The notes under the pieces were generated by a model. It was not told where the DNA came from and searched no databases. It saw only the letters and a program-made list of their open reading frames with translations. Shown here piece after piece: positions 46,301 through 54,800 of a DNA stretch of 64,000 nt. Location: positions 248,001 to 312,000 of the forward strand of contig JAEHOE010000086.1 in assembly GCA_016858145.1 (NCBI GenBank), read 5' to 3'. Each line of letters starts with the position of its first letter. Positions within the stretch are counted from its first letter, which is position 1. The stretch comes from Edaphochlamys debaryana. Its lineage: Eukaryota; Chlorophyta; Chlorophyceae; Chlamydomonadales. The position numbers and the translations under genes are program-made.

Positions 46301-48283
46301 TTGGCAGGGCGGTGAAACGACACGAGGTGTGGCTTGCTGTGCCCCCAGAGGGCACCGGGATTAATGCGCGAGTGTGGGACGTGGTGTGTCTGGCCGCGAT
46401 ATGCGCGATGGACCGGGCCAGAAGGTACAAGTATGCGCACAGGGACGCTCAGGACCACTCCTTGATGATGGCACAGGCTTTAGCAGTAGCACGAGGCGAG
46501 TTTGAGGGCCGTTTGCAGTGTTTTGCGGAGGTTGGGCTCACGCACAGGGGCTGGGATGAGGTCCCAACCGACCACCCTTTCCTAGCGGCCAGGGCGGACG
46601 GATCAGTGCAGTATGCAGGCCCGGACGCCCCTTGATGGAGGCGGGGCACACCCTGCGGCGCATAACAAACGGGAGGGAGCCGTAGGGGGGGGGGGGTTTC
46701 GCCCGGCGGCGCATAACAAACGGGAGGGAGCCGCAGGGCAGGGGCGGGGACCGGGTGAGCTACACGTGGCGTTTGATGGGATGTGCACCTTGCGGAAAGG
46801 GGACATAGTCCTCTGCGGCGCATAACAAACGGGAGGGAGCCGCAGAGTGGGAGTGAATGTGGGGTGGAGAGAGCCAGGATCGAGAGGTGTACGGCCAACA
46901 GTGTGAGCACATGATGAACGGTGAACGGTTACTGGTAGGAGGCGCGGCCGAGGAGGGGCCATCGATACACGTTGAGCATGGTCATTGCGTGCCAAGGACT
47001 AAGGTGGGACCTGAGTGTGGTCAGTGCAAGTTATGACAGGGACTTGCGTTCTGGCTTGCAGGGGGCAAGCCCGTGAGGTGGGTCGCTTGGCCCCAGCGTT
47101 CAGCGCTGTGACCCCAGGGGGGTCCTTCATTGTAAACACCGAGGACTGTGTCACCCACGAACGGCCCGTGCTTGCACACCTTGTCTCAGTCTACTCAGTC
47201 GTCCACTCCACGAACCCCACCCGCCTTGTAGGCAGATACCATGGCCTGCCCTTCGCCGCCTGAGCTAATGAAGTTTGTGTCATGGCAGGGGTGCAAGGGC
47301 ATACCCGAGGGGGTCAGCCCGCGCAGCTTCAGGTGAGGGGCTGCGAAAAGCTCTCAATTACAGGCCTGCATCTTTGGGATTGCGACTGGCGGAGGTCGGA
47401 CTAGAGCTCCTTCACCAGCAAGTTGTTGCCAAGGCTTATCAGGCTTCTAGTTGCCGAAAGAGCTCTCCCAGAGGCGCGTCCTCGCGGGATGGCCGAGGCG
47501 CAGCCGCGGGTGGGGCGACATCTGCACAAGGCCGGCGACCCTCATGCTTATCCCGATGCGTCCCCAACCTCCACGCCCAGCGGCCCCATGCTCGTACCCT
47601 TAGGCAGGCAGGCCGCAACACCCTGCCCCCCGTGCCTATCCCCCAGGTCTGAGATGGGCCACAACAGCAACATCCACATCGCGAAGGGCGCGTCGATAGG
47701 CGCACCCTTCTTGACGCTGGAGGGCATGTCTGGCATCTTGAACCCCAAGGACCCTGCGAACACATACTTTCAGACGAACGCCTTGAACTATGGAATGGGA
47801 TACCGACCTTGCAAGGACCTTCAACCCGAGTTTCAGGTGAATGCGGCGGTGATAGGAGCGAACGCCACCGCCATTTCGCTACCCCCTAGGCGGCCTTGCC
47901 TGCCCAAAGCGTGCATAGCGCAAAGAGCGGCCTAATGTGTCACGCCACAGGGCGCCCACCACCGTGCCCCGCCCCGCCCCGACGACCCTCATTCAGGTCC
48001 GGCATCGGTGTAGCTGCACAAAGCCAGAGGTCTGTGGGGAGGAGCAGGCTCTGGTGGCTCAAGCAGCCGTGGAGGGTCGCATAGCTCAGAACTACGTCCT
48101 GCCGTGAGCCTTTCGTTGTGCAAGGCTCCTGTGCGCGGGGTAATCGAGCGCGCTGGTGCCTCTCCGCGCACGAAGCGCTGGGGCCGGCTCCTTCATGCTT
48201 CGGCGCCCACCCACCTCTCACCCTCCTCCTGAGGGCCGCCCTGGGGCTACCACTCGCTGATGCGCGACCGCGCCTTCAAGTGA
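37384..48283 (+). CDS. FkbM-family methyltransferase, membrane-anchored
   Basis: Supported exons: 37384-37465 (signal-anchor-like, Leu/Ala/Val-rich); one ending at 38163; 38674-38727; 38868-38922; 39147-39275; 39534-39652; 39845-39944; 40089-40191; 40339-40412; 40576-40672; 41418-41491; 47062-47227; 47289-47332; 47647-47836; 47997-48103. A last exon ending at the TGA at 48283 (YHSLMRDRAFK) is tentative. The SAM-binding motif is FVDVGANFGWYSIMAARLG, followed by RVIGYEPVP; IDVEGWEWGVIQGAEG is the second FkbM hallmark. The Cys-rich segment NGICEEG, CDLGTDCDDCGPF and a late CSCTKPEVCGEEQ motif look like those of algal secretory FkbM proteins. FkbM enzymes O-methylate sugars or polyketides with S-adenosylmethionine; a glycan substrate is inferred. 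Unresolved: the join from exon 1 to the exon ending 38163, the phase change between 40672 and 41418 (perhaps a micro-exon), and the last splice. The 5.6-kb intron 41492-47061 holds repeat R and a LINE. Confidence 0.8.
41700..42245 (+). repeat. Dispersed repeat R inside the FkbM gene
   Basis: Forward copy of repeat R lying in the long FkbM intron, directly upstream of the LINE. It shares words with the copy at 33340-34030 along its length, from TTTTGGGCTGAGC to CCTGCACGCAT. Similarity stops at about 42240, which is a candidate 5' boundary for the LINE. Confidence 0.8.
42383..46635 (+). CDS. LINE endonuclease-reverse transcriptase, one frameshift
   Basis: About 1,417 codons in two overlapping frames: the first open from 42383 to 44899, the second from before 44701 to the stop at 46633-46635. 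Residues about 15-290 form an APE-type endonuclease (ATHNVRG, CLQETK, LLAADFN, SDHRLVSI). An Ala-rich linker follows. The reverse transcriptase shows PGTAPGADGIP, FLDFHKAYDTVDR (motif A), GVRQGCPLAPLLY (motif B) and the catalytic QYADD (motif C). The C-terminal part, in the second frame, ends with the zinc knuckle CPCG...GDRLHHFWYC. The switch of frame falls at or very near a C9 run at 44752-44760, so it is either a sequencing slip or a real inactivating indel. All catalytic motifs seen are intact. The start at 42383 is the first ATG ahead of the endonuclease. Confidence 0.88.
46651..46847 (+). repeat. Three copies of a 37-nt hairpin in the LINE 3' region
   Basis: Copies lie at 46651-46687, 46702-46738 and 46811-46847. 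Each has two arms of about 9 nt around an invariant 19-nt loop beginning GCATAACAAACG. Arm pairs are CCCTGCGGC/GCCGTAGGG (one G-U), GCCCGGCGGC/GCCGCAGGGC (one mismatch) and CTCTGCGGC/GCCGCAGAG (perfect). The second base pair changes from C-G to T-A in copy 3 while pairing is kept. They start 16 nt past the ORF stop. Known LINEs use 3' stem-loops for recognition by their reverse transcriptase, so such a role is a plausible inference. Confidence 0.7.
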
Positions 48284-48920
48284 CTTGGCAGTAATGTGAC
48301 GGGGCAAGATTCGTCCACGAGAAGAGATAAAGGACTGACGCAATTGTGCCAGTGGGAGCCGGCTTCAGGCAAGCAAGGAGGGTTGAGCCAGAGAGCCACC
48401 CACTGGGTGCACCCGGGGGCAGCGGAAGAGGATCTGGTGACGATGGAAGTGGGGGCGCGGCGCCGGGGGGGGCGGGGAAAATGGAGGAGGCGGGTGCACG
48501 TCCTCCAATGTAGGAGTAGGATTTGCAGTTTGATAACTGCGCATTACGCAGACGCTTGCTGCGAGGGCGGGAGCGGTTGCATGCCCGGCCTGTCGGGTTC
48601 GTGTGTTTGCGGGTCCGCCCTGTTTGAGCCCGCCTCACAAGCCTTTGCTATGCATATAAGGAGCCATGGAAGTCTGTTGTAGACCCCTGTAACTTGACTG
48701 CGCGTGGCCGCAATAATTGCAACCTGCGCGCCACCTAAGATCGAAGATTTAAGCTGTAACGCCTAGGTACAGCATTGCATTCAGCGTTGTCTGCTCCCCA
48801 TGCAACGGGTGGCCTTGTCTGCGGCTGCGTAGTGCTTACGGCAAGGGCCGGTTCGACATTGCACTACGGAATGCGGTGGTCCGGACGACCGGGCATATGG
48901 CAGGGTGCAATACTGGGGTT
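48284..48920. other. FkbM 3' flank with LINE 3'-UTR-like remnant
   Basis: Between the tentative end of the FkbM gene and the tandem array. A segment at about 48340-48415 (GGTTGAGCCAGAGAGCCACC, then CACTGGGTG) resembles 63205-63265, which lies in the 3' untranslated part of the minus-strand LINE at the other end of the array. An open plus frame at 48296-48682 has no recognisable content. Confidence 0.5.
48688..48692 (+). terminator. TGTAA polyadenylation signal candidate
   Basis: TGTAA is the usual poly(A) signal in Chlamydomonas-type algae. This one lies about 400 bp past the tentative FkbM stop at 48283, a normal 3' UTR length in these algae. A second TGTAA occurs near 48756-48760. Confidence 0.4.
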
Positions 48921-49709
48921 CACTCGCGGTCAGAAGGCTTTTGAACAGCCCCCCGCCCGGTTACGGCCAGGCAGGTCCCCAGCCCCGCACCGGCTACGGC
49001 CCGCTACAGCCGGCTATCGCCTCACTAGGTGAGTACGCTCACAGTGCCGCGCCGGCTCCGCTGGCAGCCAAGAGGGGCCCAGGTTTCACAGGGGGCTTGT
49101 GTAGGGCAGCAGACAGCGCGCCACAGCCGCTTTGGGCCCAGACAGCGGGGGCGAATCCTAGAGCATGCGCAAAGTTCCAGGCGTCCGCGCCCTGAGGGCT
49201 TGCACAGGTGTATGTATAGTGTCGCGTAAGGGGAGGGACAGTGGTGGGAACGAAATGAATGGCTAAAGCACTCGAGCGCCAGTAGACCCTGTTCGGCGCA
49301 TGCAAAACATGAGCCGTACAACCCCTGACGCCGCGCTCCCCGCTTCCAAGGCACTGGTGCGTCGTGGCAACACCAAATGAACATAGTTGCGAAGTGGGGC
49401 CGCAAGGCGAGCTCGGCTTGGCAGGGCGAGTTGAGCACCTTCGAAAGCATGCCAGGCCGGGACCCCACAACGCCCGCCCATTTTCACACCACGCAGTAGA
49501 GCTTCGAAAACTGCGTGCTCCAGGCGCAGCACAGGCGGCACCGGACACCGGCAGCCTGAGGCTGCGAGCAATTGACATTTCGGGGCAATGCTCCCTCGCC
49601 ACAGCACTGTGGCGCCGGGGGGGCGGCGCGCTGTGAAGGGAATAATCGAATACAGGTCCCTGGGAGCTCGGGGGGCTTCTCCTGTTAAAAAGCCTTTTGT
49701 CCCCTAGTG
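48921..49709. mobile_element. Module B: TIR-bounded element, copy 1 of 7
   Basis: Other copies: 50893-51681, 54055-54845, 57215-58003, 59188-59976, 61162-61950, and 63137-63187 (truncated). The left end is CACTCGCGGTCAGAAGGC and the right end reads ...CCCCTAGTG. The reverse complement of the right end, CACTAGGGGACAAAAGGC, matches the left end imperfectly, and the next bases (TTTTGAACAG against TTTTTAACAG) match well, giving a terminal inverted repeat of about 28 bp. Copy 1 has a different left flank from all others yet starts at the same base, which supports this as the true end. The CACT...AGTG termini recall CACTA elements, but I see no 3-bp target duplication. No transposase is visible, so it would be non-autonomous. 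Long minus-strand frames inside show no recognisable protein. Confidence 0.65.
48949..49028 (+). other. Exon-like Pro/Gly-rich segment in module B
   Basis: In each full B copy, an 80-bp open stretch follows an AG (48947-48948) and ends at a consensus GTGAGT donor (49029). It encodes PPPGYGQAGPQPRTGYGPLQ in one frame, a PPPGY-type composition seen in real proteins. It may be an exon fragment captured by the element. The acceptor side is weak and no partner exon in phase was found. Confidence 0.3.
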
Positions 49710-49861
49710 ACGGGTCACACTTGTCACACGTACGGCGAACGGGAGCGGGCGACGGGTGTACAGCGCCCTCTTCAACTCCGGGCACCCGCCGGATACACAT
49801 GGCACACGCCCTGACTCCCCCCCCACCCCCCCCCGGTCTCCCCCGCCCCCCCCCCTTGCAG

Positions 49862-50063
49862 GATCATGCCCGCTCACCATTCAGGGGATCTAGATCCGCT
49901 GCTTGACAAGCCCGGCGCTGGATTCAAGCTGTCCTGGGAGATCTTCAGGGACACTGCTCTGACCCCCGAGTGAGGCATGGAGACCGTCAAGCGGCTCTTT
50001 GCCACCACCCTCCCCGCCATCCTCGCGGCGGACGGGAACTACCCCGAGGATGCGTATCGCTGA
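49862..50063 (+). pseudogene. Exon-like frame with in-frame TGA, in every A module
   Basis: After a strong acceptor (polypyrimidine tract, AG at 49860-49861), an open frame encodes 36 residues (including GDLDPLLDKPGAG and KLSWEIFRDTALTPE), then TGA at 49971-49973. The same frame continues for 29 more codons (METVKRLFATTLPAILAADG...) to a second TGA at 50061-50063. Composition after the first stop is as protein-like as before it. All eight copies keep this TGA. It may be the true end of a terminal exon, or a shared nonsense change in a gene fragment. I do not recognise the family. Confidence 0.45.
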
Positions 50064-50508
50064 TGCGTCCCGTGGGGCTGCAGGGCACTTGAAAGCCTGG
50101 GGAAGGGGCATGGGCTGGCAGCAACGGGGGCACAAAGGGGGGGGGCAGGGAGGTGGTGCGGCACAAGCCCTGCTGTACCCTTACTCGGGGTTTGGTGCGG
50201 GCGTTGCGAGGAGATATATGTACGCTTACGAAGGGCATACTGCAAGTGGTCGGAGTTATCGCACTAGCCGCGCTGCAAGTCATGCGAAACTGACAAATTG
50301 GCAGGTGGGAAGCATGTTGGTGGGTGATGGATACGGTGCAGATGCTTGCGGATCGCGGGGGAAAGTGGGGGGGATTGCTGATGGATACCTAAGGTCTCAA
50401 TTGCTCGCAATTCGGCTGCAAGGGGGGTTGTTGGTAGCGGACAAGTCGTGGACCGAACATGGCTGTCAGCATGCGGCGCAGGGCCATAGGCACCCGCCGA
50501 CATGAGCC

Positions 50509-50771
50509 TTAGTGCCCCACGGCCGGTGTTTTGTAATGCTTGTAGCTCATACCCACTTGCCTGACACCAGGAAGCTCCAGCAGAGCGAGAGCCGTGAGGT
50601 TCGCGCTCACGATGCACCCACCAACATGCGGCGGGCAGCCGCGCGCGCAAGGCAGCGACTAGCCACCGCGGAGCCCGCCCAGCGCTTGTGATTGGAGCCA
50701 AAGGGTCGCTCAATGAGGATACGGTGAGCGTAGTCGGTGGCCAGCAGGGACCCAAACGGAATGAACTGCAT
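50509..50771 (-). CDS. Possible small two-exon gene in module A
   Basis: On the minus strand, exon 50771-50611 and exon 50560-50509 join across a 49-bp GT-AG intron (GTGAGC donor, CAG acceptor) to give 70 residues and a TAA stop. It starts MQFIPFGSLLATDYAHRILI and ends QVGMSYKHYKTPAVGH; the chain is basic (IERPFGSNHKRWAG, RCLARAAARRML). An upstream in-frame TGA lies just before the ATG. Equivalent sequence is present in all eight A modules. I do not recognise it. It may be a complete small gene, the 3' end of a captured gene, or chance. Confidence 0.35.
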
Positions 50772-51783
50772 TTTGCGTGCTCAAAGCTTTCGGCTCAGCT
50801 GTCTTGCGGGATGTTGCCAAGTCCGACCCGTCTACTCGTCGACGCGCAGGGGCGGAGAGCGGCCGGTGTGCTTTGTGGAGCACGCCACCCGTCACTCGCG
50901 GTCAGAAGGCTTTTGAACAGCCCCCCGCCCGGTTACGGCCAGGCAGGTCCCCAGCCCCGCACCGGCTACGGCCCGCTACAGCCGGCTATCGCCTCACTAG
51001 GTGAGTACGCTCACAGTGCCGCGCCGGCTCCGCTGGCAGCCAAGAGGGGCCCAGGTTTCACAGGGGGCTTGTGTAGGGCAGCAGACAGCGCGCCACAGCC
51101 GCTTTGGGCCCAGACAGCGGGGGCGAATCCTAGAGCATGCGCAAAGTTCCAGGCGTCCGCGCCCTGAGGGCTTGCACAGGTGTATGTATAGTGTCGCGTA
51201 AGGGGAGGGACAGTGGTGGGAACGAAATGAATGGCTAAAGCACTCGAGCGCCAGTAGACCCTGTTCGGCGCATGCAAAACATGAGCCGTACAACCCCTGA
51301 CGCCGCGCTCCCCGCTTCCAAGGCACTGGTGCGTCGTGGCAACACCAAATGAACATAGTTGCGAAGTGGGGCCGCAAGGCGAGCTCGGCTTGGCAGGGCG
51401 AGTTGAGCACCTTCGAAAGCATGCCAGGCCGGGACCCCACAACGCCCGCCCATTTTCACACCACGCAGTAGAGCTTCGAAAACTGCGTGCTCCAGGCGCA
51501 GCACAGGCGGCACCGGACACCGGCAGCCTGAGGCTGCGAGCAATTGACATTTCGGGGCAATGCTCCCTCGCCACAGCACTGTGGCGCCGGGGGGGCGGCG
51601 CGCTGTGAAGGGAATAATCGAATACAGGTCCCTGGGAGCTCGGGGGGCTTCTCCTGTTAAAAAGCCTTTTGTCCCCTAGTGACGGGTCACACTTGTCACA
51701 CGTACGGCGAACGGGAGCGGGCGACGGGTGTACAGCGCCCTCTTCAACTCCGGGCACCCGCCGGATACACATGGCACACGCCC

Positions 51784-51825
<42 letters not shown>

Positions 51826-54800
51826 TTGCAGGATCATGCCCGCTCACCATTCAGGGGATCTAGATCCGCTGCTTGACAAGCCCGGCGCTGGATTCAAGCT
51901 GTCCTGGGAGATCTTCAGGGACACTGCTCTGACCCCCGAGTGAGGCATGGAGACCGTCAAGCGGCTCTTTGCCACCACCCTCCCCGCCATCCTCGCGGCG
52001 GACGGGAACTACCCCGAGGATGCGTATCGCTGATGCGTCCCGTGGGGCTGCAGGGCACTTGAAAGCCTGGGGAAGGGGCATGGGCTGGCAGCAACGGGGG
52101 CACAAAGGGGGGGGGCAGGGAGGTGGTGCGGCACAAGCCCTGCTGTACCCTTACTCGGGGTTTGGTGCGGGGCGTTGCGAGGAGATATATGTACGCTTAC
52201 GAAGGGCATACTGCAAGTGGTCGGAGTTATCGCACTAGCCGCGCTGCAAGTCATGCGAAACTGACAAATTGGCAGGTGGGAAGCATGTTGGTGGGTGATG
52301 GATACGGTGCAGATGCTTGCGGATCGCGGGGGAAAGTGGGGGGGGATTGCTGATGGATACCTAAGGTCTCAATTGCTCGCAATTCGGCTGCAAGGGGGGT
52401 TGTTGGTAGCGGACAAGTCGTGGACCGAACATGGCTGTCAGCATGCGGCGCAGGGCCATAGGCACCCGCCGACATGAGCCTTAGTGCCCCACGGCCGGTG
52501 TTTTGTAATGCTTGTAGCTCATACCCACTTGCCTGACACCAGGAAGCTCCAGCAGAGCGAGAGCCGTGAGGTTCGCGCTCACGATGCACCCACCAACATG
52601 CGGCGGGCAGCCGCGCGCGCAAGGCAGCGACTAGCCACCGCGGAGCCCGCCCAGCGCTTGTGATTGGAGCCAAAGGGTCGCTCAATGAGGATACGGTGAG
52701 CGTAGTCGGTGGCCAGCAGGGACCCAAACGGAATGAACTGCATTTTGCGTGCTCAAAGCTTTCGGCTCAGCTGTCTTGCGGGATGTTGCCAAGTCCGACC
52801 CGTCTACTCGTCGACGCGCAGGGGCGGAGAGCGGCCGGTGTGCTTTGTGGAGCACGCCACCCGTCTGACGGGTCACACTTGTCACACGTACGGCGAACGG
52901 GAGCGGGCGACGGGTGTACAGCGCCCTCTTCAACTCCGGGCACCCGCCGGATACACATGGCACACGCCCTGACTCCCCCCCCCCCCCCCCCCCGGTCTCC
53001 CCCGCCCCCCCCCCCCTTGCAGGATCATGCCCGCTCACCATTCAGGGGATCTAGATCCGCTGCTTGACAAGCCCGGCGCTGGATTCAAGCTGTCCTGTGA
53101 GATCTTCAGGGACACTGCTCTGACCCCCGAGTGAGGCATGGAGACCGTCAAGCGGCTCTTTGCCACCACCCTCCCCGCCATCCTCGCGGCGGACGGGAAC
53201 TACCCCGAGGATGCGTATCGCTGATGCGTCCCGTGGGGCTGCAGGGCACTTGAAAGCCTGGGGAAGGGGCATGGGCTGGCAGCAACGGGGGCACAAAGGG
53301 GGGGGGGCAGGGAGGTGGTGCGGCACAAGCCCTGCTGTACCCTTACTCGGGGTTTGGTGCGGGCGTTGCGAGGAGATATATGTACGCTTACGAAGGGCAT
53401 ACTGCAAGTGGTCGGAGTTATCGCACTAGCCGCCCTGCAAGTCATGCGAAACTGACAAATTGGCAGGTGGGAAGCATGTTGGTGGGTGATGGATACGGTG
53501 CAGATGCTTGCGGATCGCGGGGGAAAGTGGGAGGGATTGCTGATGGATACCTAAGGTCTCAATTGCTCGCAATTCGGCTGCAAGGGGGGTTGTTGGTAGC
53601 GGACAAGTCGTGGACCGAACATGGCTGTCAGCATGCGGCGCAGGGCCATAGGCACCCGCCGACATGAGCCTTAGTGCCCCACGGCCGGTGTTTTGTAATG
53701 CTTGTAGCTCATACCCACTTGCCTGACACCAGGAAGCTCCAGCAGAGCGAGAGCCGTGAGGTTCGCGCTCACGATGCACCCACCAACATGCGGCGGGCAG
53801 CCGCGCGCGCAAGGCAGCGACTAGCCACCGCGGAGCCCGCCCAGCGCTTGTGATTGGAGCCAAAGGGTCGCTCAATGAGGATACGGTGAGCGTAGTCGGT
53901 GGCCAGCAGGGACCCAAACGGAATGAACTGCATTTTGCGTGCTCAAAGCTTTCGGCTCAGCTGTCTTGCGGGATGTTGCCAAGTCCGACCCGTCTACTCG
54001 TCGACGCGCAGGGGCGGAGAGCGGCCGGTGTGCTTTGTGGAGCACGCCACCCGTCACTCGCGGTCAGAAGGCTTTTGAACAGCCCCCCGCCCGGTTACGG
54101 CCAGGCAGGTCCCCAGCCCCGCACCGGCTACGGCCCGCTACAGCCGGCTATCGCCTCACTAGGTGAGTACGCTCACAGTGCCGCGCCGGCTCCGCTGGCA
54201 GCCAAGAGGGGCCCAGGTTTCACAGGGGGCTTGTGTAGGGCAGCAGACAGCGCGCCACAGCCGCTTTGGGCCCAGACAGCGGGGGCGAATCCTAGAGCAT
54301 GCGCAAAGTTCCAGGCGTCCGCGCCCTGAGGGCTTGCACAGGTGTATGTATAGTGTCGCGTAAGGGGAGGGACAGTGGTGGGAACGAAATGAATGGCTAA
54401 AAGCACTCGAGCGCCAGTAGACCCTGTTCGGCGCATGCAAAACATGAGCCGTACAACCCCTGACGCCGCGCTCCCCGCTTCCAAGGCACTGGTGCGTCGT
54501 GGCAACACCAAATGAACATAGTTGCGAAGTGGGGCCGCAAGGCGAGCTCGGCTTGGCAGGGCGAGTTGAGCACCTTCGAAAGCATGCCAGGCCGGGACCC
54601 CACAACGCCCCCCCATTTTCACACCACGCAGTAGAGCTTCGAAAACTGCGTGCTCCAGGCGCAGCACAGGCGGCACCGGACACCGGCAGCCTGAGGCTGC
54701 GAGCAATTGACATTTCGGGGCAATGCTCCCTCGCCACAGCACTGTGGCGCCGGGGGGGGCGGCGCGCTGTGAAGGGAATAATCGAATACAGGTCCCTGGG

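Larger units (their letters stand above)
42246..47061 (+). mobile_element. L1-type LINE inserted in FkbM intron
   Basis: A non-LTR retrotransposon in the same orientation as the host gene. The left limit is taken from the end of repeat R. The right limit is uncertain: coding ends at 46635, three copies of a 37-nt hairpin follow to 46847, and host exon 47062-47227 begins after a normal acceptor, so the true 3' end lies between about 46850 and 47061. I could not identify a target-site duplication or a poly(A) tail. The element has apurinic endonuclease, reverse transcriptase and a C-terminal CCHC knuckle, in L1-clade order. Confidence 0.85.
49710..50892. repeat. Module A, copy 1 of 8
   Basis: Other copies: 51682-52864, 52868-54054, 54846-56029, 56033-57214, 58004-59187, 59977-61161, 61951-63136. 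Each carries, on the plus strand, a long polypyrimidine tract with a TTGCAG acceptor and an exon-like open frame, and on the minus strand a two-exon open frame. Copies differ in the length of the C tract before the acceptor and by occasional substitutions, for example a W-to-C change in the third copy. Where module A came from is not shown; no other copy exists in the window. Confidence 0.9.

Noticed and set aside
48296..48682. 128-residue plus frame as the last FkbM exon
   Set aside because: It would join in phase, but its content is low complexity and overlaps LINE 3'-UTR-like sequence. The short exon ending at 48283 looks more like a protein end, although its splice is unresolved.
49039..49800. 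Long minus-strand frame (253-280 residues) in B modules
   Set aside because: It overlaps other long frames on both strands, has chance-like Pro/Arg/Cys/Ser composition, crosses variable C tracts and has no recognisable domain. GC-rich DNA yields such frames freely.
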